NCBI RefSeq assembly: GCF_000960475.2
Contig: NZ_JZDQ02000013.1
Coordinates: 1-64,000 of the forward strand
Reading direction: 5' to 3'
Source of the DNA: Nocardioides luteus
Lineage (GTDB): Bacteria; Actinomycetota; Actinomycetes; Propionibacteriales; Nocardioidaceae
DNA: 64,000 nucleotides
Shown: in pieces, positions 8,836 through 17,339 of the stretch
Position numbering within the stretch: the first letter of the stretch is position 1
How the letters are laid out: every line of letters starts with the position of its first letter
Notes under the pieces: generated by a model
Databases searched by the model: none
Told to the model about the DNA's origin: nothing
The model's input: the letters and a program-made list of their open reading frames with translations, nothing else
Program-made: the position numbers and the translations under genes

Positions 8836-10005
8836 GCCGAACTCATCGAGATCCCGGCCGACCACGACCAGGCCGGAGAAGTTCTTCTGAGCCCGGTGGA
8901 ACTTGTGCTCCGGCCAGTTGGCGGGCACCAGGTGGTTCAGCACGAGCGTGCGCACGCCGGCCGCCTCCGCGATCGGTCCCACCTCGTCGATGGTGGTGTG
9001 AGCGCTGATCAGGTGCTGGAAGCGGCCCTCGGCCGAGGTGTCCCGAGGCTCGGGGAAGATCTCTTCCGCCCAGTCCCGGTCCATGACCTCGTGCACGAGG
9101 ATGTCGGCGCCCTGTGCCATCTCGACGAGGTTCTCGCTCGGCGAGGTGTCGCCGGAGAACACGATCGTCCCGTCGTCGGTCTCGAAGCGGAACGCGAGCG
9201 CAGGGAACACCGGAGCGTGCTGAACCAGCGTGGCCGAGACCCGGACACGATCGTCCTCGTAGAACGGCACCGGACTCATCCGGGGATGCGGGTTCCCGTT
9301 GGGATCAGCGAGGTAGCGCTCAGGGATGGGGACGTCATGCCCGGAGACCAGGGTGGACGGGGGTGGTTTGCGGGTGTCGAAGACCCGATCGTTGATGTCG
9401 GTCGCGTAGGCCCTCATCATGAGGTCGACCATCTCGGCCGTTCCCGGCGTCGGGTTGTCCGGCGCCGTCACCGGCGGGTCCGGTGGCGGGCCGAAACGGG
9501 GAGGAAGCGTGCCCCGGTCTCCGGGCCCCCACACCTGCACCGGTGACGTCACCCGCGCCAGACCGTTGGACAGCCCCTCGATGAGCAGGTTGTTCAGGTC
9601 GATGGTGTGGTCGGAGTGCAGGTGGGTCAGGAAGATCGCGCGCAGGGCATCCAGCGGACCGTCCGTGTCATGGCTCCAGTTGCCGAGCTCGGCGTCCCGC
9701 GCCTGACGGCCCACACCGTGCCCGGCGTCCACGATGTAGTAGCGGTCGCCGACGGCCACCGCCGACGCCACGCCCGCCCGGTCGGTTCCCGGCCACCAGG
9801 GCGGACCTCCGGATGTGCCCAGGAGGATGAGCCGGGTGCGCCGGCCCGCCCCGAACTTTCGCGCGGCAGGAGTGGCACCTGTGGCGGAGGCGGGCAGTGT
9901 GCCCGTCCCCGCGAGGACCCCGGTGGCACCGGCGCCGGCGAGCAGCAGCCGCCGGGAAACGCCGGAGCCGGGCGTCGATCCGGCCGGCCTCTTCGGAATG
10001 TTCAT
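8815..10005 (-). CDS. Tat-exported metallo-beta-lactamase-fold hydrolase
   Basis: 396 aa. The N-terminus is a twin-arginine signal (SRRLLLAGAGATGVLAG, about 17-33, then a small-residue stretch ending ASA). The mature part has the MBL zinc motif THLHSDHTIDL (about 126-136), VFSGDTSPSENLVEMAQGAD (about 290) and a late LVLNHLVP. This layout is like RNase Z/arylsulfatase-type MBL hydrolases, here acting outside the cytoplasm. The substrate is unknown. No good Shine-Dalgarno precedes the ATG at 10005, but the signal peptide supports that start. It is in the same direction as the LysR gene upstream of it. Confidence 0.82.
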   Translation of the reverse strand: MNIPKRPAGSTPGSGVSRRLLLAGAGATGVLAGTGTLPASATGATPAARKFGAGRRTRLILLGTSGGPPWWPGTDRAGVASAVAVGDRYYIVDAGHGVGRQARDAELGNWSHDTDGPLDALRAIFLTHLHSDHTIDLNNLLIEGLSNGLARVTSPVQVWGPGDRGTLPPRFGPPPDPPVTAPDNPTPGTAEMVDLMMRAYATDINDRVFDTRKPPPSTLVSGHDVPIPERYLADPNGNPHPRMSPVPFYEDDRVRVSATLVQHAPVFPALAFRFETDDGTIVFSGDTSPSENLVEMAQGADILVHEVMDRDWAEEIFPEPRDTSAEGRFQHLISAHTTIDEVGPIAEAAGVRTLVLNHLVPANWPEHKFHRAQKNFSGLVVVGRDLDEFGVGAVLG

Positions 10006-10089
10006 GCATCAGATCTTGCGGAGGAGGTGATCCGGGTCACCAATGCCAAAGCGGTGTGCGATATGTGCGCCTACGCATGGGGGAGGTTG

Positions 10090-11079
10090 TCAATATGTCC
10101 CGCCGGTAAGGGGATCCACGCCAGGCAGCGCCGTCTGCGCGGCGCCCTCGAGCTCCGTGGCGATGATCCCCGCGGTGGCGGTGAGCGCGTCGACCAACAG
10201 GCGTGCTTCCCGGCTGACCGATCGGTCCGCGGGCAGCGTGACGCCGATGGCGCGGGGGACCGTGTCGAGCCGGAGAGGCAGCATCTCGAGAAGCTCGTCG
10301 CGTACGCCGATCAGCATCGGCAGCGGAGCGATCGCCTCCGTCTCCAGGAGCATCGCCCGGGTGGTGAGGAGGGTGGAGCACTCGGTGATGTCGCGCGGCG
10401 GGCCGAGGCCCTCCCGCGCGAACATGTCGTCGAGCTCGGCCCGCAACGTGCTGGGCTGCAGCGGCAGGATCCACGGGTAGGACTGCAGGTCGGCGAGCCG
10501 CTGCGGCGCTGAGACGAGTGCCGGGTGGCCACGACGTACGACCGCCCGCACCGCTTCGTCGTAGAGCCGGATGTGATGGAGCGCGCCGCGGTAGGTGCCG
10601 GGATCCAAGCGTCCGACGAGCAGATCGACCTCGCTGCGATGGAGGCTTGTGGTCAGCTGCTCCGCGGTGCCCTCGACGACCGAGACCGTGATGTCGGGGT
10701 GGGACCGTTTCAGCGCGACCACCGCACGAGGGAGCAGGGCGTAGGCGCCGGCCAGGTTGGTGCCGACCCGGAGCGGCCGCGCGCCACCCTGGAGCACCTC
10801 CTCGATCTGCTCGGAGGCCCGACGGAGGTTGCCGAGCGCGGACCGTGCCTGCTCGATCAGGATCTCCCCGGCCGGCGTGGGCGATACGCCTCGAGGTCCG
10901 CGCACGAAGAGCTCGGCACCGACGAGATCTTCGAGCTCCCGGACGCTTCGGGTCACGGCCGGCTGGGAGACGTAGAGGTTCTCGGCGGCGCCGACGAACG
11001 ACCCCTCGTCGGCGATCGTGGTGAGCAGGACGAGATGGCGCAGCTTCAGCTTGCCGCCGAACAGTTGCTGGGTCTGCAC
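10090..11079 (-). CDS. LysR-family regulator, probable activator of the divergent catabolic operon
   Basis: 329 aa. The N-terminal winged HTH (about 10-70; ENLYVSQPAVTRSVRELEDL) is followed by an effector domain, and the C-terminus is slightly longer than average. It lies back-to-back with the 15-kb operon that starts at 11214, sharing an AT-rich 134-bp spacer with a palindromic core. This is the classic LysR arrangement, so it probably controls that operon in response to a pathway intermediate (inference). Confidence 0.88.
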   Translation of the reverse strand: MQTQQLFGGKLKLRHLVLLTTIADEGSFVGAAENLYVSQPAVTRSVRELEDLVGAELFVRGPRGVSPTPAGEILIEQARSALGNLRRASEQIEEVLQGGARPLRVGTNLAGAYALLPRAVVALKRSHPDITVSVVEGTAEQLTTSLHRSEVDLLVGRLDPGTYRGALHHIRLYDEAVRAVVRRGHPALVSAPQRLADLQSYPWILPLQPSTLRAELDDMFAREGLGPPRDITECSTLLTTRAMLLETEAIAPLPMLIGVRDELLEMLPLRLDTVPRAIGVTLPADRSVSREARLLVDALTATAGIIATELEGAAQTALPGVDPLTGGTY

Positions 11080-11130
11080 GATGGAACCTCTCGCCGACGA
11101 CGGGCGGCCATCGTAGATCGCTTATACCGG

Positions 11131-11157
11131 ATTGCCTAGATATATCTTTTTCGCAAT
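11131..11157. promoter_or_regulatory. Candidate LysR operator/promoter in the divergent spacer
   Basis: ATTGC (11131-11135) and GCAAT (11153-11157) flank a perfect 10-bp palindrome AGATATATCT (11138-11147). This is the only strongly AT-rich stretch nearby and lies between the LysR start (11079) and the operon start (11214). A LysR binding site overlapping the operon promoter is the likely reading. Confidence 0.5.
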
Positions 11158-11213
11158 ACCTGGCCTCGGATTGGCATTGGTGGTGTTCCTCTCGGCGGCA
11201 GCACGATTCTGGC

Positions 11214-12023
11214 ATGCACCTCTCGTCTACCCCGGCCCGTACGCCGTCGGATCTGGCCGTTGCCGTCGCCTCGGGCGCCGTCACGGTCGTGGATCTGACC
11301 GCAAAGCTCTCGGCCTCCACACCCGTGTTGCCCCTGCCCGAGGGGATGGCCCCGATCCCCCGCTTCGAGCTGGAGGAGCTGGCGAAGTACGACGAACGGG
11401 GCGAGACGTCCTACCAGAACGGCATCCACACCGGCGAGCACGTCGGCACGCACTTCGACGCCCCCTGCCATTGGGTCACCGGCGTCGAGCACGGCGACGT
11501 GTCGCAGGTGCCGCCGGAGCGGCTCGTCGGGCCCGCCGTGGTCATCGACAAGACGGCCGAGGTCGCGGAGAACGCGGACTACCTGCTCACCATCGAGGAC
11601 GTCCAGGCGTGGCAGCGGGAGCACGGACCGCTCCCGAAGGGCTGGCTCCTCTACCGCACCGGCTGGGGCGCCCGGTCCCACGACCAGGAGCTGTTCCTCA
11701 ACGCTGACGGCGAGGGCCCGCACACACCGGGCGTGACCCCCGAATGCGCGAAGTGGCTCGCCGAGGAGACCGACATCATCGGGTTCGGTGTCGAGACGGT
11801 GGGCACCGACGCCGGGCAGGCGTTCGGCTTCGAGCCGGCCTTCCCCGTGCACAGCTACCTTCTCGGTGCCGGCAAGTACGGCATCACGCAGCTGCAGAAC
11901 CTGGCGCTGATCCCGCCCACAGGCGCCCTGATCGTGGTCGCGCCCCTCCCCATCGTGGGCGGTTCGGGCAGCCCCGCACGCGTCCTGGCGATGGTCCCGG
12001 CTGCAGGCCAGGAGGTGGACTGA
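11214..12023 (+). CDS. Cyclase-family metal hydrolase, isatin hydrolase/kynurenine formamidase-like
   Basis: 269 aa. It carries the cyclase-superfamily metal motif HTGEHVGTHFDAPCHW (about 75-90; pattern HxGTHxDxPxH). The family opens cyclic or N-formyl amides and includes bacterial kynurenine formamidase (about 210 aa) and isatin hydrolase (about 260-280 aa). The length and the neighbouring ThDP enzyme suit isatin hydrolase better. If so, it would form isatinate (2-aminobenzoylformate) from isatin; this is inference from family and context. It is the first gene of the operon; the ATG at 11214 has only a weak ribosome site. Its stop overlaps the next start by one base. Confidence 0.75.
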   Translation: MHLSSTPARTPSDLAVAVASGAVTVVDLTAKLSASTPVLPLPEGMAPIPRFELEELAKYDERGETSYQNGIHTGEHVGTHFDAPCHWVTGVEHGDVSQVPPERLVGPAVVIDKTAEVAENADYLLTIEDVQAWQREHGPLPKGWLLYRTGWGARSHDQELFLNADGEGPHTPGVTPECAKWLAEETDIIGFGVETVGTDAGQAFGFEPAFPVHSYLLGAGKYGITQLQNLALIPPTGALIVVAPLPIVGGSGSPARVLAMVPAAGQEVD

Positions 12024-13666
12024 TGCTGGTACGTGATGCGATCGGCGAGGTGCTCGCGGATCTCGGTGTCCGGACCGTGTTCGGCGTGGTCGGCAGCGGA
12101 AACTTCCACTTCACCAACGCACTCGTGGAGCGTGGGGCACGGTTCGTCCCGGCCCGGCACGAGGGCGGCGCCGCCACCATGGCGGACGCCTACGCCCGGA
12201 TGTCCGGCGAGGTCGCGGTGCTGTCGCTGCACCAGGGGTGCGGCTACACCAACGCGCTCACCGGGATCGTCGAGGCGGCGAAGAGCCGCACGCCGTTGCT
12301 CGTGCTGACCGCGGAGGCGACCGAGCCCACCTCGAACTTCTTCATCGACCAGGCCGGCATGGCCGAAGGCGCCGGTGCCCTCGCCATGCGCGTCCGGTCG
12401 CCGCAGACCGCCCTGGTCGACGTCGCCCGTGCCTTCGCGGCCTGTCTGCACCAGCAGCGGACCGTCGTACTGAACGTACCGATCGATGTGCAGGACATGG
12501 AGCTGCCCGCGGACGCGGCGCGACGCACGTACGACGCCGTGGGACTGCCGCAGCCGGCGCCCGAGGACGTGGCCCGGTTCGTCGAGCTGATCCGGTCGGC
12601 GCAGCGGCCGGTGTTCGTGGCCGGGCGCGGTGGCCGGGCCGAGGGCGCGAAGGAAGCGCTCCGTGAGCTCGCGACCGCGTCGGGGGCCCTGCTGGCCACC
12701 TCCGCGGTCGCCCGCGGCCTGTTCAACGAGGATCCGTGGGGCATCGACGTCTCCGGGGGGTTCAGCTCGCCGCTCTCGGCCGAGCTCATCGCCGAGGCCG
12801 ACCTCGTGGTCGGGTTCGGCTGCGCGTTGAACATGTGGACGATGAGGCACGGGAGGCTCATCGGTGATCAGGCCAAGGTCGTCCAGGTCGACGTCGACCC
12901 GCAGGCGATCGGCCGGAACCGCGACGTGGACCTGGGCCTGTGGGGCGGCGTCGCCGAGACGGCTCGCGCGACCACCGCGGCCCTTCGTGCGACACAGCCC
13001 GGCGATCGCACCGGCTACCGGACGCCGGCGGTCGGCGACCGCATCCGCTCGTCCCTGCGCTGGACCCAGGTCGACTTCGACGATCAGTCGGGCGATGGTC
13101 GGATCGACCCGCGGACCCTGTCGCTGGAGCTCAACCGGCTCCTCCCGGGCGAACGGATCGTCTCGGTCGACTCCGGGAACTTCGTGGGCTATCCCAGCAT
13201 GTATCTCGACGTACCGGACGAGTTCGGCTTCTGCTTCACCCAGGCGTTCCAGTCCGTCGGGCTGGGCCTGGCGACGGGCCTGGGAGCGGCGCTCGCGCAA
13301 CCCGGCCGGCTCCCGATCGTGGGTGTCGGTGACGGCGGGTTCCTGATGGGCATCACCGAGCTCGAGACGGCCGTCCGGCTCGAGATCCCCCTTCTCGTCG
13401 TCGTCTACAACGACGCGATGTACGGCGCCGAGGTGCATCACTTCGGGTTCGACGGCCCCTCCCTGGACACCGTCGTCTTCCCCGACAGCGACCTCGCCCA
13501 GATCGCGCGCGGCTACGGGTGCGAGGCCATCACGGTCCGGGAGACCGCGGACCTCGCACCGGTCAAGGACTGGCTGTCGTCAGAGTCGACCCGGCCGATG
13601 GTCATCGACGCCAAGGTGCTCTCGCGTGAGGGCTCGTGGTGGTTGCAGGAGGCGTTCGGCCACTGA
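12023..13666 (+). CDS. Thiamine-diphosphate-dependent decarboxylase/lyase (acetolactate synthase-like fold)
   Basis: 547 aa. The N-terminal Pyr domain has the catalytic-type Glu (ARHEGGAATMADAYARM, near residue 46). A central Rossmann-like domain follows (VFVAGRGGRAEGAKEAL). The C-terminal PP domain has the ThDP/Mg motif GDGGFLMGITELE ending VVYND (about 435-463). The family includes acetolactate synthase and benzoylformate decarboxylase. Beside an isatin-hydrolase-like gene, decarboxylation of 2-aminobenzoylformate to 2-aminobenzaldehyde is a plausible role, but specificity cannot be read here. A GGAGG site precedes the ATG at 12023. Confidence 0.8.
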   Translation: MLVRDAIGEVLADLGVRTVFGVVGSGNFHFTNALVERGARFVPARHEGGAATMADAYARMSGEVAVLSLHQGCGYTNALTGIVEAAKSRTPLLVLTAEATEPTSNFFIDQAGMAEGAGALAMRVRSPQTALVDVARAFAACLHQQRTVVLNVPIDVQDMELPADAARRTYDAVGLPQPAPEDVARFVELIRSAQRPVFVAGRGGRAEGAKEALRELATASGALLATSAVARGLFNEDPWGIDVSGGFSSPLSAELIAEADLVVGFGCALNMWTMRHGRLIGDQAKVVQVDVDPQAIGRNRDVDLGLWGGVAETARATTAALRATQPGDRTGYRTPAVGDRIRSSLRWTQVDFDDQSGDGRIDPRTLSLELNRLLPGERIVSVDSGNFVGYPSMYLDVPDEFGFCFTQAFQSVGLGLATGLGAALAQPGRLPIVGVGDGGFLMGITELETAVRLEIPLLVVVYNDAMYGAEVHHFGFDGPSLDTVVFPDSDLAQIARGYGCEAITVRETADLAPVKDWLSSESTRPMVIDAKVLSREGSWWLQEAFGH

Positions 13667-13691
13667 GCCGGACGCGAGGTCTGGAGGACAC

Positions 13692-14570
13692 ATGGAGAGC
13701 AGTAGGCCCGCGGTGCTGACCGCGAGCAAGAGCATCGGCCCGATATCGCCCCCTGGCGAGACCGGGAGCCGGATCGAGTCGACCCGAGGTGCCCGGGCGA
13801 ACGAACGCACCGTCGTCGCCGCGCGCGGCGTGGCGGGTGTGCTCTGTTTCCTCGCCCTGTGGGAGGTGGTGGCACGCTACGACCTGCTCCCCCGTGACGT
13901 ACTGCCACCGGCGTCCACCACGCTGGTGCACGCTGCCCAGCTCCTCGGTGACCGATCGTTCCTCGGACAGATCGGCTCGACCCTGTGGGCTGCCCTGCTC
14001 GGGTACGTCCTGGCCCTGGCGATCGCGGTACCGGCCGGGCTCGTCCTGGGCCTGTCCGACCGGCTGCACGCGGCCACCGCCACCGTGGTCGAGCTGATCC
14101 GGCCGCTCCCGCCGGTCGGCCTGGTCCCCCTCCTGGTCCTGGTGGTCGGCCAGGGGATCGAGATGAAGGCAGCGGTCGTCGCCCTCGGCTGCGTCTGGCC
14201 GCTGCTGATCAACACGATCCACGGGGTGCACTCCACCGACGGCACCGCGAAGGCCACGGCACGCTCGTTCGGCTGGTCGCGCGGGACGGTCGCCATCCGG
14301 GTCGTCTGGCCGTCGGCGGTGCCGTCGGTGCTCACCGGCGTCAGGATCACCGTCTCCGTCGCGCTCATCCTCTGCGTCGGTGCCGAGTTCATCGGCGGCA
14401 GCCGCGACGGCCTCGGGAGCTGGCTGCTCCAGCAGAGCATGCTCCCCGGCGGCATCGACACGGTCTGCGCCGGCGTGGTCGTGGCGGGCGCCCTCGGTCT
14501 CCTCGTCAACGGTGCCGTCACCGCACTCGAGCGCCGCTTCGCGGCCTGGGCACATCGGGAGGACTCATGA
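13692..14570 (+). CDS. ABC transporter permease, SsuC/TauC-like
   Basis: 292 aa from the ATG at 13692, preceded by CTGGAGG. About six membrane segments and the BPD_transp_1 coupling loop (SFGWSRGTVAIRVVWPSAVP, about 197-216). It belongs to the nitrate/sulfonate/taurine family of importers, which also carry aromatic and thiamine-precursor-like ligands. It forms a permease pair with the next gene, overlapping it by 4 bp (ATGA); the ATPase and binding protein follow. The ligand is presumably the operon's growth substrate. Confidence 0.88.
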   Translation: MESSRPAVLTASKSIGPISPPGETGSRIESTRGARANERTVVAARGVAGVLCFLALWEVVARYDLLPRDVLPPASTTLVHAAQLLGDRSFLGQIGSTLWAALLGYVLALAIAVPAGLVLGLSDRLHAATATVVELIRPLPPVGLVPLLVLVVGQGIEMKAAVVALGCVWPLLINTIHGVHSTDGTAKATARSFGWSRGTVAIRVVWPSAVPSVLTGVRITVSVALILCVGAEFIGGSRDGLGSWLLQQSMLPGGIDTVCAGVVVAGALGLLVNGAVTALERRFAAWAHREDS

Positions 14571-15403
14571 GCAGCACCGTGCAACCGAACGAACGCATGC
14601 TGCGGATCGCCGTGGGCTGGTGCGGCGCGCTCCTGCTGCTGGTCGCCTGGCAGCTGGCGACCGCGAACTCCGGCTCGATGTTCTTCCCCACCCCGCTGGA
14701 GATCTTCGACGACCTCCGGGAGAGGTGGTTCTCCGACGGGCTCGCCGGCGGGTTCCTGACCGATGCGTTCTTCGTCGACGTCACACCGAGCCTGAGGCGG
14801 CTCCTGATCGGGCTGCTGGTCGCCTGGTCGGTGGGGATCTCGCTCGGAGTGCTCCTCGGCCGGATCCCCGCCGTCGCGCACACCGTCGAGCCGATCCTGC
14901 ACTTCATGCGGGCGCTGCCCGGCCCGGTGCTGCTCCCGCTGGCGCTGGTCCTGGTGGGGACCGGAACGACGATGCGGGTCTCGCTGATCGCGTTCGGCGC
15001 GGTCTGGCCGGTCCTGTTCAACACCTACAGTGCCGTACGCCGGGTGCCGGAGGGCTATCTGGAGACCGCCCGCACGGCGAAGGTCTCGCGGCTGCGGACC
15101 TTGTTCCAGGTGATCCTGCCGGCCGCCAGCACGGGCATCTTCGCCGGCATCCGGGTCTCCACCTCGCTCGGCATCATCTTGCTCATCGCCTCAGAGCTGG
15201 TGGCCGCCTCGGACGGCATCGGGTTCGGCCTGACGCAGGCCCAACGGTCCTTCCAGCTGCTTCCCATGGTCGTTCATCGTCGCTCTGTCGCTGCTCGGCT
15301 ACCTGTCCAACCTCGTCTTGAGCGGGATCGAGTCCGGCGTTCTGCGCTGGCACCGGCTCCTGATGGCAGTCCAGGACTGACCACCCCGAAAGGATGCAGA
15401 TGA
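14567..15403 (+). CDS. ABC transporter permease, SsuC/TauC-like, frameshifted near its 3' end
   Basis: Reads as 278 aa. The first ~233 residues are a normal permease with about six helices and the coupling loop (TAKVSRLRTLFQVILPAAST). After SFQLLPM (codon at 15266) the frame continues as an Arg-rich tail unlike any permease. From 15267 the next frame reads WSFIVALSLLGYLSNLV, then a GVLRWHR-type end and a stop at 15378-15380, exactly the usual final helix and C-terminus. A lost TG (ATGTGG to ATGG) or one inserted base at 15266-15269 explains it. The original gene would be 14567-15380. It could be a real mutation that removes the last helix, or a sequence error. Confidence 0.85.
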   Translation: MSSTVQPNERMLRIAVGWCGALLLLVAWQLATANSGSMFFPTPLEIFDDLRERWFSDGLAGGFLTDAFFVDVTPSLRRLLIGLLVAWSVGISLGVLLGRIPAVAHTVEPILHFMRALPGPVLLPLALVLVGTGTTMRVSLIAFGAVWPVLFNTYSAVRRVPEGYLETARTAKVSRLRTLFQVILPAASTGIFAGIRVSTSLGIILLIASELVAASDGIGFGLTQAQRSFQLLPMVVHRRSVAARLPVQPRLERDRVRRSALAPAPDGSPGLTTPKGCR

Positions 15404-16203
15404 CAACCACGCTTCTGGAGGTCGACGACCTCCGACACACCTACCGCACCCGCCAGGGCGACCAGACGGTCCTCGACGGCATCAACTTCGACGTCCAGCG
15501 CGGCGAGTTCGTCTCGATCGTGGGTCCTTCCGGCTGCGGCAAGACCACGCTGCTGCGTACGCTGTCGGGCCTGCTCCGCCCCACCGGCGGAACGATCACG
15601 CTGTCCGGGAACGTCATCACCGGCGTGCCCAAGGGGCTCGCGATGGTCTTCCAGGACTACCGGGCGTCGCTCTTCCCGTGGCGACGCGTCGGCGCGAACG
15701 TGGAGTTCCCGCTGCTGGGACGGGTGTCCAAGGCCGAGCGCCGGGCGCGGACACTCGAGTCGCTGAGCGCGGTCGGTCTGGCGGACGCGGCCGACAAGTA
15801 CGCCTGGCAGCTCTCCGGTGGCATGCAGCAGCGTGTCGCGATCGCCCGAGCGCTCGCCATGCGGCCCGAGCTCCTCCTGATGGACGAGCCGTTCGCCTCC
15901 GTCGACGCCCAGACCCGCTCCGATCTCGAAGACCTCCTGCTCCGCGTCCGCGAGCAGTTCGACATGACGATCCTCTTCGTCACCCACGACGTAGACGAAA
16001 GCGTCTACCTCAGCACTCGGGTGCTGTCGCTCAGCAAGGCGCCGACCGTCAAGACGGCCGACGTCCCGGTCCCGCTCACCTTCCCGCGGGACCAGATCCA
16101 CACCCGAGAAAACCCGTCGTTCGTCGAGACCAGGAGCGAGGTGGCCCGTCTGATCCGGCAGGCGAGCCCCGGTGGGCTGGCCGCTGCGGCCGGCGCTCAC
16201 TGA
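15400..16203 (+). CDS. ABC transporter ATP-binding protein, SsuB/TauB-like
   Basis: 267 aa. Walker A GPSGCGKTT (about 44), Q-loop (FQDYRASLFPW), signature LSGGMQQRVAIARAL (about 139-153), Walker B LLLMDEPFASVDAQT and the H-loop FVTHDVDE are all present. It drives the importer formed by the two preceding permeases. An upstream in-frame ATG at 15394 sits only 1 bp from the GAAAGG site, whereas 15400 has 7 bp, so 15400 is preferred. Confidence 0.92.
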   Translation: MTTTLLEVDDLRHTYRTRQGDQTVLDGINFDVQRGEFVSIVGPSGCGKTTLLRTLSGLLRPTGGTITLSGNVITGVPKGLAMVFQDYRASLFPWRRVGANVEFPLLGRVSKAERRARTLESLSAVGLADAADKYAWQLSGGMQQRVAIARALAMRPELLLMDEPFASVDAQTRSDLEDLLLRVREQFDMTILFVTHDVDESVYLSTRVLSLSKAPTVKTADVPVPLTFPRDQIHTRENPSFVETRSEVARLIRQASPGGLAAAAGAH

Positions 16204-16291
16204 GGGACGTCGGGCCCACCCCCACCGCGCCCGACCTCCGGACATGTCCGTCTCCACCGCGAGCGATGAAGCAACTCCAAGGAGAACACAG

Positions 16292-17251
16292 ATGAACCTG
16301 CGTACCCCACGACGACTCGGCGCGTTCGTGCTCACGGTCCTGCTCGTCAGCGCCACCGGTGCCTGCGGCAGCGACGATGCACAGTCGGCGTCGGCCGGCG
16401 ACGGCGGGAAGGTGACGCTGTCGATCCCCCCGGTCGGCGACTCCCTGCCGGTGTACGACGCGATCAGCAAGGGCTACTTCGCCGACGAGGGTCTCGACGT
16501 CGAGCTCACCCCGGCCGCGAACGGCGCCACCACGATCAATGCCCTGGTCTCGGGCAGCACCGACCTGGCCCTGGTCTCCTACCCGTCCCTGATCACCGCC
16601 TACTCCTCCGACCTGCCGGTCACCATCGCCGCACCGGCGATCGCGGGAACCGACACGTACGCCTCCGGTCTGTACGTGCTGGAGGACTCCGAGATCAAGG
16701 AGCCGGCCGACATGGTCGGCAAGAAGATGGCGACGCCGTCCCTGGGCTCCGTGGGCGACATCTGGTTCCGAGGGGTGCTGCTCCAGGAGGGCCTCGACCC
16801 CGACAGCGTCACCTACATCGAGATCCCGCAGGCCAACATGGCCGCCGCGCTCGAAGCCGGCGACGTGGACGGCATCTTCCAGACCGAGCCGACCCTCAGC
16901 GCGACCGAGGCGAACCTGGACGTCCGGCCGATCGGCTTCCAGAACGGACCCCAGGGCCTCTTCGCGACGTCCGACAAGCTGATGAAGGAACGGCCTGAGG
17001 TCGTGACGAAGTTCCGAGCGGCTCTCGCCAAGGCCGTCACCGACATCGAGGACGATCCGCAGGGAGTCGCCGAGGCGATGATGCCCGAGCACACCGAGAT
17101 GACTCCGGAGGTCGCCGCCAAGATGCGCCTCCCCGAGTACCAGGTCGACTACGACGCCGACGGCGTCCAGAAGGTCATCGACCTGATGGTCGAGGTGGGT
17201 CTGCTCAAGGACTCCTTCGACGCGAGTGAGCTCTACCAGGACGCCAGCTGA
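16292..17251 (+). CDS. ABC transporter substrate-binding lipoprotein (NMT1/SsuA-like)
   Basis: 319 aa from the ATG at 16292, with AAGGAG ahead. Residues 1-25 are a lipoprotein signal (positive start, hydrophobic core, lipobox SATGAC with the lipidated Cys at about 25), so it is anchored outside the membrane. The mature part has the NMT1/THI5-like and aliphatic-sulfonate-type fold (GYFADEGLDVELTP; ADMVGKKMATPSLGSVGDIW). It delivers ligand to the permease pair. A strong hairpin follows at 17298-17327. Confidence 0.88.
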   Translation: MNLRTPRRLGAFVLTVLLVSATGACGSDDAQSASAGDGGKVTLSIPPVGDSLPVYDAISKGYFADEGLDVELTPAANGATTINALVSGSTDLALVSYPSLITAYSSDLPVTIAAPAIAGTDTYASGLYVLEDSEIKEPADMVGKKMATPSLGSVGDIWFRGVLLQEGLDPDSVTYIEIPQANMAAALEAGDVDGIFQTEPTLSATEANLDVRPIGFQNGPQGLFATSDKLMKERPEVVTKFRAALAKAVTDIEDDPQGVAEAMMPEHTEMTPEVAAKMRLPEYQVDYDADGVQKVIDLMVEVGLLKDSFDASELYQDAS

Positions 17252-17297
17252 GCATCATCCCTCGGCTCAGCTGACCACGAACGACCCGACCACCAAC

Positions 17298-17327
17298 GCG
17301 GGCCGTGCCGCCATCGGTGCGGCCCGC
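17298..17327 (+). terminator. Intra-operon hairpin (attenuator or partial terminator)
   Basis: Arms GCGGGCCG (17298-17305) and CGGCCCGC (17320-17327) are perfect, with four further inner pairs allowing G-T. It sits between the ABC importer genes and the ribosome site AGGAG at 17331. It could cut read-through or protect the upstream mRNA, setting different levels for transporter and enzymes. Confidence 0.5.
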
Positions 17328-17339
17328 CGGAGGAGATCC

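Noticed and set aside
12244..12861. 205-aa minus-strand frame inside the ThDP enzyme gene
   Set aside because: Low-complexity Ser/Ala/Arg composition and no homology pattern; it opposes conserved ThDP-enzyme sequence.
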